A DNA stretch of 64,000 nucleotides from NCBI GenBank assembly GCA_032164245.1, contig JAVMKO010000195.1, positions 434,001 through 498,000 on the forward strand, given 5' to 3'. Source of the DNA: Sternotherus odoratus (Eukaryota > Chordata > Testudines > Kinosternidae). Position numbers and translations under genes: made by a program. A model generated the notes under the pieces. That model was not told the origin of the DNA. It ran no database searches and was given only the letters and a program-made list of their open reading frames with translations. Below, piece by piece: positions 1-27,039 of the stretch. Within the stretch, counting starts at the first letter, position 1. Each line of letters opens with the position of its first letter.

Positions 1-250
1 TTAAGAGAGAACTGGATAAATTCATGGAGGTTGAGTCCACTAATGGCTGTTAGCGAAGATGGGTAAGGAATGGTGTCCCTAGCCTCTGTTTGTCAGAGGG
101 GGGTGATGGACGGCAGGAGAGGGATCACTTGATCATTACCTGTTAGGTTCACTCATTCCGGGGCACCTGGCATTGGCCATGGTCGGTAGACAGGATACTG
201 GGCTGGATGGACCTTTGGTTTGACTGAGTTCAGCCATTCTTATGTTCTAA
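1..250 (+). mobile_element. CR1 LINE, 3' end fragment
   Basis: The segment contains the conserved 3' tail of a sauropsid CR1 LINE: the stretch around gatcattacctgttagg, then ctggatggacctttggt, ending with gccattcttatgttct at about 232-249. These are family-specific 3' UTR sequences of CR1 in turtles and birds. Only the 3' end is in the window, as expected for 5'-truncated LINE copies. Confidence 0.8.
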
Positions 251-860
251 ATAGGATTGGTCCCAGTACAGACCCCTGGGGGACACCACTATTTACCTCT
301 CTCCATTCTGAGAACTGACCATTTATTCCTACCTTCTGTTTCCTATCTTTTAACAAGTTAACCTGATACATGAGACCTTCCCTCTTATCCCATGTTTACT
401 TTGCTTAAGAGCCTTTGATTAGGGAACCTTGTCAAAGACTTTCTGAAAATCTAAATACTCAATTCCCTCTACAAAAACCATGTTGACTTCCACTTATCAA
501 AGGGCGCCTTTTGGCCTCTCACTGCTTCTTTTACTTTGTTTAGCGGCGGGGGCTCTTTTTTGGTTCTCTTACTATGGTTTTAAATTTGGGGTGTACAGTT
601 AAGTTGAATCTCTATTACGGAGTCTTTTAAAAGTTTCCATGCAGCCTGCAGCGATTTCACTTTGGGGGCTGTACCTTTCAATTTCTGTTCCACTAAATTT
701 CTCATTTTTGTGCAGTCCATCCTTCTGAAATTAAATGCTACAGTGTTGGGATGCTGTGGTGTTTGTTTTCCCTGCCACTGGGATGTTACATTTCATTATA
801 TTATGGTCACTATTACCAAGTGGTCCACCTCTATTCACCTCCATCCATCCATCCCCGGAT
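250..860 (-). mobile_element. CR1-type LINE ORF2 fragment, internally deleted
   Basis: Read on the minus strand this encodes pieces of a LINE endonuclease / reverse transcriptase. Near 790-830 it reads GNSDHN, the SDH motif late in the endonuclease. Near 430-470 it reads YLDFQKVFDKVP, and near 250-300 SGVPQGSVLGP, the RT palm region. In CR1 these motifs are normally much further apart, so the copy is internally deleted. Stops interrupt it. It faces the adjacent CR1 tail head to head and is therefore a separate insertion. Confidence 0.75.
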
Positions 861-959
861 CCTGGGCAGTGCTTGGCTTAAGGGGACTCCTGGTCTCAGT
901 CGAAGTCTGTGCGGCACCTGGGAGAAGACTCCATTACAATAGAAATACCCGAGAGAGTT

Positions 960-1645
960 ATGAATGTTGAGTGCTAGGTAGTTACCGGAGGGAGTGTGAG
1001 GCAGGGTGTTGTGTGTATGAATGGGAAGGACTGTAATGGGCTGGGGTGTAGTATTTGCTGTGGGAGTGGGGTTCTGTGGGGTGTGGATGTGAGAGAGAGA
1101 CGTAATTCTGGGGGAGTGGAGCAGGGTGCAGTGCTCTGGCGGTGTGTCTAAGAAGCTGTAGCACTCTGGGCAGCTATGGGAGGTGTACGAGTGTGTAGCT
1201 AGGTGGGGGAAGGAGAGGGGTGTAGCACTCTGTGTGTGTGAGAGAGAGAGAGAGAGTGAGGATGTAGAACTGTAAATGTGTCTGGGGGGAGGGTGTAGAG
1301 TTGTGGAGGGGTGTAGCACTTTTTCTATGTGGTGTGAAGGGTGTAGTGCTCTGGCTGTATCTCTAAGTGGGTGTTGCTCAGTGTGGGGGGAGGATGTAAC
1401 TCTGGGGAGGAGAGGGTAGACGTGCAACACTGTGAGTGTGTAGTTCGGTGTGCGCGTGTGGGAGAGTATAGGGGAAGGGTGTTGTAGCTCTCTGGCCATG
1501 GGGGTGGGAGGAGTGTAGGACTCTGTGCGGGGCGGGTGATGGTGAAGTTCTGGGTCAATGGCTGTGGGTGGAAGAGGTGTAGCATTTAAGGGTCCATGGG
1601 TGTGTGAGAGAGAGTGTAGCTCTGTGGAGGAGGGGAGAGAAGGAT
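960..1645. repeat. Degenerate tandem repeat, edge of the 76-bp array
   Basis: Phrases such as gtgtagcactctg and ctctggctgt recur at irregular intervals. They resemble pieces of the homogeneous 76-bp unit that follows, so this looks like an old, diverged flank of that array. A short (GT)n(GA)n microsatellite lies at 1231-1256. No gene seen. Confidence 0.6.
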
Positions 1646-2830
1646 TGTAACTCCCTGGCCGTGTGGGTGAGAGGCTGTAGCACTCTGGATGTCTGTGTGA
1701 GGGGGTGTAGCTCTGTGTAGCTGTAACTCCCTGGCCGTGTGGGTGAGAAGCTGTAGCACTCTGGATGTCTGTGTGAGGGGGTGTCGCTCTGTGTAGCTGT
1801 AACTCCCTGGCCATGTGGGTGAGAGGGTGTAGCACTGGATGTCTGTGTGAGGGAGTGTAGCTCTGTGTTAGCTCTCTGTAGCTGTAACTCCCTGGCTGTG
1901 TGGGTGAGAGGGTGTAGCACTCTGGATGTCTGTGTGAGGGGGTATAGCTCTGTGTAGCTGTAACTCCCTGGCTGTGTGGGTGAGAGGGTGTAGCATTCTG
2001 GATGTCTGTGTGAGGGGGTGTCGCTCTGTGTAGCTGTAACTCCCTGGCCGTGTGGGTGAGAGGGTGTAGCACTCTGGATGTCTGTGTGAGGGGGTGTCGC
2101 TCTGTGTAGCTGTAACTCCTTGGCCGTGTGGGTGAGAGGGTGTAGCACTGGATGTCTGTGTGAGGGGGTGTCGCTCTGTGTAGCTGTAACTCCTTGGCCG
2201 TGTGGGTGAGAGGGTGTAGCACTGGATGTCTGTGTGAGGGGGTGTAGCTCTGTGTAGCTGTAACTCCCTGGCTGTGTGGGTGAGAGGCTGTAGCACTCTG
2301 GATGTCTGTGTGAGGGGGTGTCGCTCTGTGTAGCTGTAACTCCTTGGCCGTGTGGGTGAGAGGGTGTAGCACTGGATGTCTGTGTGAGGGGGTGTAGCTC
2401 TGTGTAGCTGTAACTCCCTGGCCGTGTGGATGAGAGGGTGTAGCACTCTGGATGTCTGTGTGAGGGGGTGTCGCTCTGTGTAACTGTAACTCCCTGGCCG
2501 TGTGGGTGAGAAGCTGTAGCACTCTGGATGTCTGTGTGAGGGGGTATCGCTCTGTGTAGCTGTAACTCCCTGGCTGTGTGGGTGAGAGGCTGTAGCACTC
2601 TGGATGTCTGTGTGAGGGGGTGTCGCTCTGTGTAGCTGTAACTCCCTGGCTGTGTGGGTGAGAGGCTGTAGCACTCTGGATGTCTGTGTGAGGGGGTGTC
2701 GCTCTGTGTAGCTGTAACTCCCTGGCCGTGTGGGTGAGAGGCTGTAGCACTCTGGATGTCTGTGTGAGGGGGTGTCGCTCTGTGTAGCTGTAACTCCCTG
2801 GCCGTGTGGGTGAGAGGGTGTAGCACTCTG
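1646..2830. repeat. 76-bp minisatellite, about 16 copies
   Basis: A unit starting tgtaactccctggc and containing gtgggtgagag, gtagcactctgg and atgtctgtgtgaggg repeats every 74-78 bp about 16 times. Copies differ by a few substitutions and by a 2-bp deletion (actgg for actctgg). It lies in intron 3 of ATP2A1, ending about 140 bp before exon 4. Long minus-strand open frames across it arise because the unit lacks stops; all three frames are partly open and none resembles a protein family. Confidence 0.92.
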
Positions 2831-2911
2831 GGTTTGTGCAGTGCTGTGGAGGAGGGGAAGGGAGGGAGCCATGGGGAGGGAAGGGGAACTTGGTCTCTGC
2901 ATGGGATGTAG

Positions 2912-19050
<16,139 letters not shown>

Positions 19051-20276
19051 CCAGCCCTCCCCTCTCCTTCCCCCCCCCCCCCCCACACCCAGCCGTCCCC
19101 TCCCCACCCCCGCTCACGCCCAGCCATCCCCCTCCCCTCGCCCGGCCACGCCAGCCATTCCCTCCCCTCCCACTCCCAGTCATCCCCCTCCCCTCGCCCA
19201 GCCATCCCCTCCCCTTCCCTCCCACCCCGCTCACGCCCAGCCATCCCCCTCCCTCGCCCGGCCACGCCCAGCCATCCCCCTCCCCTCGCCCGGCCACGCC
19301 CCAGCCATCCCCTCCCCACCCCCGCTCCAGCCGTCCCCCTCCCACCCCGCTCACGCCCAGCCATCCCCCTCCCCCCCACTCCCAGCCATCCCCCTCCCCT
19401 CGCCCGGCCACGCCCAGCCATTCCCTCCCCTCCCACTCCCAGCCATCCCCCTCCCCTCGCCCAGCCATCCCCTCCCCTTCCCTCCCCACCCGCTCCCAGC
19501 CGTCCCCCTCCCCACCCCGCTCACGCCCAGCCATCCCCTCCCCCCCCACTCCCAGCCGTCCCCCTCCCACCCCGCTCACGCCCAGCCATCCCCCTCCCCC
19601 CCACACCCAGCCGTCCCCTCCCCACCCCGCTCACGCCCAGCCATCCCCCTCCCCTCGCCCGGCCACGCCCAGCCATCCCCCTCCCCTCGCCCGCCACGCC
19701 CAGCCATCCCCCTCCCCACCCCGCTCACGCCCAGCCATCCCCCTCCCCCCCCCACTCCCAGCCGTCCCCCTCCCCACCCCGCTCACGCCCAGCCATCCCC
19801 CTCCCCCCCCACTCCCAGCCGTCCCCCTCCCACCCCGCTCACAGCCCAGCCATCCCCCTCCCCCCCACACCCAGCCGTCCCCTCCCACCCCGCTCACCGC
19901 CCAGCCATCCCCCTCCCCTCGCCCAGCCATCCCCTCCCCTTCCTCCCCACCCCGCTCACGCCCAGCCATCCCCCTCCCTCGCCCGGCCACGCCCAGCCAT
20001 CCCCCTCCCCCCCCAACTCCGACCGTCCCCCTCCCCTCGCCCGGCCACGCCCAGCCGTCTCTCCCTCCCCCCCCCACTCCCAGCCGTCTCCTCCCCCCCC
20101 CACTCCCAGCCGTCCCCCTCCCCACCCCGCTCACGCCCAGCCGTCCCCCTCCCCTTCCCCCTCCACATGCCAAGCCGTCCCCTCGCCCGGCCATGGCCAG
20201 CCGTCCCCCTCTTCCCCCCCCCCCCCCACGCCCAGCCATCCTCTCCCCTCCCCACAACAATTGTGCGGGTCAGCAG

Positions 20277-20476
20277 NNNNNNNNNNNNNNNNNNNNNNNN
20301 NNNNNNNNNNNNNNNNNNNNNNNNNNNNNNNNNNNNNNNNNNNNNNNNNNNNNNNNNNNNNNNNNNNNNNNNNNNNNNNNNNNNNNNNNNNNNNNNNNNN
20401 NNNNNNNNNNNNNNNNNNNNNNNNNNNNNNNNNNNNNNNNNNNNNNNNNNNNNNNNNNNNNNNNNNNNNNNNNNNN
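20277..20476. other. Assembly gap, 200 N
   Basis: Exactly 200 unknown bases. A round number suggests a placeholder of unknown true size, not a measured gap. Confidence 0.99.
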
Positions 20477-20787
20477 TGACCTGGGTCTGAGGCCTGATTA
20501 TTTGGAATTGGGGAGAACCATTTTCTTTATTTGGGGTATTGGTTTTCATAACCATTGATCCCCAGGACAGGTGGCTGCTGGTGGTGATACTGGGAAGCTG
20601 GAGTGTCTAAGGGAATTGCTTGTGTGACTTGTGGTTAGCCAGTGGGGCGAAACCAAAGTCTTTTGTTTGGCTGGTTTGGTTTACCTTAGAGTGGAAAAAC
20701 CCCAGCTTTGGGCTCTAGTTGCCCATTTGGAAGCAATTTGTCCTGATTTGGCACTCACAGATGGTCCCACCAGGAACAGCACCGTCA
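20477..20787 (+). mobile_element. LTR family C fragment, start lost in the gap
   Basis: The sequence is the reverse complement of the left third of the LTR at 37004-38048. Shared pieces include ggttttcataaccattgatc, aggacaggtggctgctggtgg and accaggaacagcaccgtcac. Its end at 20787 corresponds to the LTR terminus. The other end is hidden by the N run. Orientation is opposite to the 37-kb copy. Confidence 0.88.
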
Positions 20788-20975
20788 CCCCCCCCCACAC
20801 ACACACACACCTTTTCCCCGAATCTCCTTTCTCTGGCCGTAGCACTGGGCTATGCGGTGTGGTTGCGGGGGAGGGGCAGGGGCAGCCTCCCTGGACCCGA
20901 TGGGATGGTCCTGCGGGCCAGATATGGCCGGCGGGCCGTAGTTTGTCCACCCGTTTCAAGGGGACTAGGCTAACA
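20788..20975. mobile_element. hAT-type element end fragment
   Basis: After a short C/CA run the sequence reads gggccagatatggccgg then gtagtttgtccaccc, the terminal pattern of the hAT element at 60146-60865 (gcagtagtttgcccacccctg). Only this end is recognised. Confidence 0.55.
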
Positions 20976-22411
20976 TTGGTTCCCTATGCTTTTATTCTTA
21001 GTTTTGTTGATTAGGTTTTAATTTTAAGTTTGTTAGTCAAATAAACCCTAAGTTTGCTCTTAGCATTAGTTTTTCTAAGCTCCGCATCAAGAATTGAGAA
21101 ACCTGAACTGCAAGGCTGGGTCATATGCCTCTTACCCCCAGGTTATCGAGAAAGGGTGTAAGTTTATTAACCAGTTTGCTGGTATTAACTGATCCCCCCC
21201 CCCCTTTGTTGCATATAATACTATATTATCACATGTATCTTTTAAATAGCAGTAATGCAATTGTAGCTTTGTAACTGGGTATTTTACCAATTACTTACTA
21301 TCATTAATTTGAATAAACAGTATTTAAGGCTATGTCTGTCTCTCAGTGAGCTTCCTGTCATACCCCTGAGAGTTCTTGGTAAATTCTGTGAAGCCTAATT
21401 TAAAAAAAAAAACAAAAAAACCTTATCTTCTAATCAAACAAATTGGCAAGCCTAAAACCACACCCTAAATCAGGCTACAGTCATCATATTTAACCTGCTC
21501 TGGAATATCTAGTAAAGTGATATGAAACTGGATGTATCTTGTGTGATGTGGGTTTTTTCTCTTGAGGGACATTTGGTCACATAATCAGATATTAATTTTA
21601 TTTGCCAGATTGTAGCTCAGATTTACTGGGGACTTTGAGAAAATGACTGTTTACTGAAATAGTCATTTCTAATTTATTTTTGCTTTTTCTCTGCTCCCTC
21701 CATGATGACACTGAGAACTCCAAGTACAGTTCAGTCAACAGGAGAGACTACTCCAACCTATTGGACTTGCTACGAACCGTTTTTAAATCTCCAGTCTGAA
21801 ATGAACTAGACCCCACCCCAAGTTGTGCAGGTCACTGAAGTGACTGCACACAATCACATGGCTGCTCAATTGTTTTAGGTCAATATTGTCTCTGGTGATC
21901 CGGGGAGAGAATTCCACATTAAGTAACAAAAGAACTGCGCCAAAGGGGTTCATGTGTTTGTTTCTCAAGGTAGTTGTGAAAGAGGCTCTTGTGACAGACT
22001 AACACCCATGTTCACACCCTACACTATGGGTCTCAACCTTTTTCTTTCTGAGCCCCCTCTGTAAACATCCTATAAAAACTCCAAGGCCCAGCTGGGGTAG
22101 GGGAGCAGCTTGGGTCTCGGCTAGAGTGGCTGGGTGGGGGGCAGTTCTGGGCTACAGCTGTTGGGTCGTGGAGGCTCGGGACTTCTAATCTGTGGAGTGG
22201 GGAGCATTGGGGCTCTGGGCTTCGGTCACAAGCCCTGCAGACCCCCTGAAACCAGCTCACAGAGCCCGGGAGGGGGGTGTGTGTGTCACGCTGCCTTACA
22301 CACTATTGCAGTAATATTTGTACAAGAAGGGACGGAGGTTATGTCAGAGTAGATTCAAGCCAATTGATGTGTGCATTACTACAGATCAAAGCAATCGTTA
22401 AAGGTAGAAGT
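20976..22411. other. AT-rich intergenic sequence, no gene seen
   Basis: The base composition changes abruptly to AT-rich. AATAAA-type signals occur near 21040 and 21310 (caaataaaccc, gaataaacag), and an A-run with cttgtcataccc-like text near 21350-21420 suggests a decayed retroelement. A short hAT-like start (gggtctcaacctttttc) occurs at about 22027. I see no exon with conserved protein content. Confidence 0.5.
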
Positions 22412-22419
22412 GTATAGGG

Positions 22420-22990
22420 CAGTGATGGCAAACCTTTTTGAGCCCAAGTGCCCAAACTGCAAACCAAAACGACTTGTTTTTTTCAAAGTGCCAACAGCCC
22501 CCCCGCCCCAGCCGCGCTCTCCTTCCCCCCCCCCCCCAACTGACCCACTCAGCCCGGTCTCTCCCCCCCAAACCTCCTTTCCTCCAACCCCCCCCAACTG
22601 ACCCACCCAGCCCGGTCTCTTCCCCCACACCGCTTACCCCCGCTCCCAGCCCAGCCTCCCCCCAACGCCCCCTTGCAAACTGCTTACCCCCCCCCCCGTG
22701 CTTACTTGTTCGCTGGGTCACGCTGCTGTGACCCGACTCCAGCGAGGGAAGGAGAGGAGCGACACGCCCCCCAGCCTCGCGGTCACAGCAGCGCCGCGCC
22801 AAACCGCCTCCCCCGCCCCCCAGTCACAGCAGCGCCGCGAGCCAGATGACAGGCTCAAAAGAGCCACATCTGGCTCGTGAGCCATAGGTTCCCGACCCCT
22901 GCTACAGTGTATGACTGTAGTCACGGCGTGCCCACAGAGACGGCTCGGCGTGCCGGCAGCGGCACGCGTGCCACGCGTTCGCCATCACTG
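22420..22990. mobile_element. hAT element with TSD GTATAGGG, itself containing a second hAT
   Basis: Terminal inverted repeats cagtgatggcaaacc and gttcgccatcactg bound the 571-bp element. Perfect 8-bp duplications GTATAGGG lie at 22412-22419 and 22991-22998. The interior is C-rich. From about 22690 to 22900 lies another hAT-like piece ending gccataggttcccgacccctg, the complement of a common CAGGGGTCGGGAACC terminus, so one element sits in the other. Confidence 0.9.
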
Positions 22991-23102
22991 GTATAGGGTG
23001 TTTAAATGTCCTGAAAATGAGTGGAATGTAGTTTGCCCTGTTTTCACTTACCTGTATCCTGATACAGTGTAATAGCAAACAGTTACATTGTGTAAAGTTT
23101 CC

Positions 23103-23325
23103 AGTGGTTCTCAAACTGGGGGTTGTGACCCCCTCCCCCCCAGGAGATCATGGGGCGATTCCCAGGGGGTCGCAAGCTCCCTGTGCCACTGAAGTGCTGC
23201 CAAATGGAACGCTCCTGGTGTCGGCATTTCGGCGGACAGGCCGTGCGCTTCAGTGTGTCCTGCGAAAAGCCGCCAAAGTGAATGTTTCCGGTTTCGGCGA
23301 CTTATCAGTAGACACGCCCCTCCCC
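23103..23325. mobile_element. hAT element, 5' terminus fragment
   Basis: It starts cagtggttctcaaactggggg followed by ttgtgacccc, a classic hAT (Charlie-like) terminus found widely in amniotes. Similarity fades near the following minisatellite and the other terminus is not seen. Confidence 0.7.
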
Positions 23326-23329
23326 CCAC

Positions 23330-26300
23330 ATCCCTCCTGCCCCTGCCCCCCAGGCACTCACCCCCTCCCCCACTCCCCTAGATAAAGACCCCTGACCCCT
23401 CTCATTCCCTTCCCTAGGGCACCTTCACCCCCATCCTCATCCAAAATCCCCTCCTCTCCTCCCCCCACATCCCTCCTGCCCCTGCCCCCCAGGCACTCAC
23501 CCCTCCCCCACTCCCCTAGATAAAGACCCCTAACCCCTCTCATTCCCTTCCCTAGGGCACCTTCACCCCCATCCTCATCCAAAATCCCCTCCTCTCCTCC
23601 CCCCACATCCCTCCTGCCCCTGCCCCCCAGGCACTCATCCCCTCCCCCACTCCCCTAGATAAAGACCCCTGACCCCTCTCATTCCCTTCCCTAGGGCACC
23701 TTCACCCCCATCCTCATCCAAAATCCCCTCCTCTCTCCTCCCCCCACATCCCTCCTGCCCCTGCCCCCCAGGCACTCATCCCCTCCCCCACTCCCCTAGA
23801 TAAAGACCCCTGACCCCTCTCATTCCCTTCCCTAGGGCACCTTCACCCCCATCCTCATCCAAAATCCCCTCCTCTCTCCTCCCCCCACATCCCTCCTGCC
23901 CCTGCCCCCCAGGCACTCACCCCTCCCCCACTCCCCTAGATAAAGACCCCTGACCCCTCCCATTCCCTTCCCTAGGGCACCTTCACCCCCCATTCTCATC
24001 CCAAATCCCCTCCTCTCCCCTCCCCCCCACATCCCTCCTGCCCCTGCCCCCCAGATACTCACCCCCTCCCCCACTCCCCTAGATAAAGACCCCTGACCCC
24101 TCTCATTCCCTTCCCTAGGGCACCTTCACCCCCATCCTCATCCCAAATCCCCTCCCCTCCCCCCACATTCCCCCTGTCCCCCCAGGCACTCACCCCTCCC
24201 CCACTCCCCTAGATAAAGACCCCTGACCCCTCCCATTCCCTTCCCTAGGGCACCTTCACCCCCCCATTCTCATCCCAAATCCCCTCCCCTCCCCCCACAT
24301 TTCCCCTGCCCCCCAGGCACTCCCCCCTCCCCCACTCCCCTAGATAAAGACCCCTGACCCCTCCCATTCCCTTCCCTAGGGCACCTTCACCCCCCCATTC
24401 TCATCCCAAATCCCCTCCCCTCCCCCCACATTCCCCCTGCCCCCCAGGCACTCACCCCTCCCCCACTCCCCTAGATAAAGACCCCTGACCCCTCCCATTC
24501 CCTTCCCTAGGGCACCTTCACCCCCCCATTCTCATCCCAAATCCCCTCCCCTCCCCCCACATTCCCCCTGCCCCCCAGGCACTCACCCCTCCCCCACTCC
24601 CCTAGATAAAGACCCCTGACCCCTCCCATTCCCTTCCCTAGGGCACCTTCACCCCCCCATCCTCATCCCAAATCCCCTCCCCTCCCCCCACATTCCCCCT
24701 GCCCCCCAGGCACTCACCCCTCCCCCACTCCCCTAGATAAAGACCCCTGACCCCTCCCATTCCCTTCCCTAGGGCACCTTCACCCCCCCATCCTCATCCA
24801 AAATCCCCTCCCCTCCCCCCACATTCCCCCTGCCCCCCAGGCACTCACCCCCTCCCCCACTCCCCTAGATAAAGACCCCTGACCCCTCCCATTCCCTTCC
24901 CTAGGGCACCTTCACCCCCATCCTCATCCAAAATCCCCTCCCCTCCCCCCACATTCCCCCTGCCCCCCAGGCACTCACCCCCTCCCCCACTCCCCTAGAT
25001 AAAGACCCCTGACCCCTCTCATTCCCTTCCCTAGGGCACCTTCACCCCCCCATTCTCATCCCAAATCCCCTCCCCTCCCCCCACATTTCCCCTGCCCCCA
25101 GGCACTCACCCCTCCCCCACACCCCTAGATAAAGACCCCTGACCCCTCCCATTCCCTTCCCTAGGGCACCTTCACCCCCCATTCTCATCCCAAATCCCCT
25201 CCCCTCCCCCCACATTTCCCCTGCCCCCCAGGCACTCACCCCTCCCCCACACCCCTAGATAAAGACCCCTGACCCCTCCCATTCCCTTCCCTAGGGCACC
25301 TTCACCCCCCATTCTCATCCCAAATCCCCTCCCCTCCCCCCACATTTCCCCTGCCCCCCAGGCACTCACCCCTCCCCCACACCCCTAGATAAAGACCCCT
25401 GACCCCTCCCATTCCCTTCCCTAGGGCACCTTCACCCCCCCATTCTCATCCCAAATCCCCTCCCCTCCCCCCACATTCCCCCTGCCCCCCAGGCACTCAC
25501 CCCCTCCCCCACTCCCCTAGATAAAGACCCCTGACCCCTCCCATTCCCTTCCCTAGGGCACCTTCACCCCCCCATCCTCATCCCAAATCCCCTCCCCTCC
25601 CCCACATTCCCCCTGCCCCCCAGGCACTCACCCCTCCCCCACACCCCTAGATAAAGACCCCTGACCCCTCCCATTCCCTTCCCTAGGGCACCTTCACCCC
25701 CCATTCTCATCCCAAATCCCCTCCCCTCCCCCCACATTTCCCCTGCCCCCCAGGCACTCACCCCTCCCCCACACCCCTAGATAAAGACCCCTGACCCCTC
25801 CCATTCCCTTCCCTAGGGCACCTTCACCCCCCATTCTCATCCCAAATCCCCTCCCCTCCCCCCACATTTCCCCTGCCCCCCAGGCACTCACCCCTCCCCC
25901 ACACCCCTAGATAAAGACCCCTGACCCCTCCCATTCCCTTCCCTAGGGCACCTTCACCCCCCCATTCTCATCCCAAATCCCCTCCCCTCCCCCCACATTC
26001 CCCCTGCCCCCCAGGCACTCACCCCCTCCCCCACTCCCCTAGATAAAGACCCCTGACCCCTCCCATTCCCTTCCCTAGGGCACCTTCACCCCCCCATCCT
26101 CATCCCAAATCCCCTCCCCTCCCCCCACATTCCCCCTGCCCCCCAGGCACTCACCCCCTCCCCCACTCCCCTAGATAAAGACCCCTGACCCCTCTCATTC
26201 CCTTCCCTAGGGCACCTTCACCCCCATTCTCATCCCAAATCCCCTCCCCTCCCCCCACATTTCCCCTGCCCCCCAGGCACTCACCCCTCCCCCACACCCC

Positions 26301-26650
26301 TAGATAAAGACCCCTGACCCCTCCCATTCCCTTCCCTAGGGCACCTTCACCCCCCCATTCTCATCCCAAATCCCCTCCCCTCCCCCCACATTTCCCCTGC
26401 CCCCCAGGCACTCACCCCTCCCCCACACCCCTAGATAAAGACCCCTGACCCCTCCCATTCCCTTCCCTAGGGCACCTTCACCCCCCCATTCTCATCCCAA
26501 ATCCCCTCCCCTCCCCCCACATTCCCCCTGCCCCCCAGGCACTCACCCCCTCCCCCACTCCCCTAGATAAAGACCCCTGACCCCTCCCATTCCCTTCCCT
26601 AGGGCACCTTCACCCCCCCATTCTCATCCCAAATCCCCTCCCCTCCCCCC
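23330..26650. repeat. 130-140-bp minisatellite, about 25 copies
   Basis: Each unit contains ctcccctagataaagacccctg, cattcccttccctagggcacc, ttctcatcccaaatcccc and ccccaggcactcaccc. The core gataaagacccctgac recurs at a steady spacing of about 130-140 bp from 23381 to 26566, giving 25 copies. Early copies (to about 24000) form a distinct variant with atccaaaatcccctcctctc. No coding content. Confidence 0.95.
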
Positions 26651-26819
26651 ACATCCCTCCTGCCCCTGAGCGGCTCCTACCTGCCCCCCCTTCACCCCAG
26701 CTGGGCCTCACCCCAACCACCCCCAGCTGGGCCGGCAGCCCCAGTCCCTCTGCTCACCCCCCATCTCCCCCCAACCGATCCCCCCACATTGCCCCTCAGT
26801 CCCCGGAGACCCCTGAGCC

Positions 26820-27035
26820 CCGCCCCGAGCGCTCACCCGCAGCCCCCCCCCCCCCACGCCCCGGCCTCAGCTGGGAAGGGGAGAGGGGGAAAAACTCGCG
26901 CCGCAGGGGCTTGTGGGAGATGTAGTGTGTCCCAGACTACATTTCCCATCAGCCACCGCGGGGCCAGCGGCACCGGGAGGTGGGGCGGGGCCGGAAAGGG
27001 AAGTGGTTGGAAGAGGAAGTGAGGCCAGTGGGGAG
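26820..27035. promoter_or_regulatory. Promoter-like segment with inverted ZNF143-type site pair
   Basis: Two matches to the ZNF143/THAP11 (SBS) motif ACTACAnnTCCCA face each other: minus strand at 26910-26926 (actacatctcccacaag) and plus strand at 26936-26952 (actacatttcccatcag). A GC box (tggggcggggc, 26981) and ETS-type GGAA sites (ccggaaag, gaggaagtg) follow. No TATA box is seen. This is typical of housekeeping promoters, often bidirectional. On the minus strand ctgcgg|gtgagcgctcgg at about 26836 is a strong splice donor, so a minus-strand first exon at about 26837-26900 is possible. The gene served is unknown. Confidence 0.6.
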
Positions 27036-27039
27036 GTCG

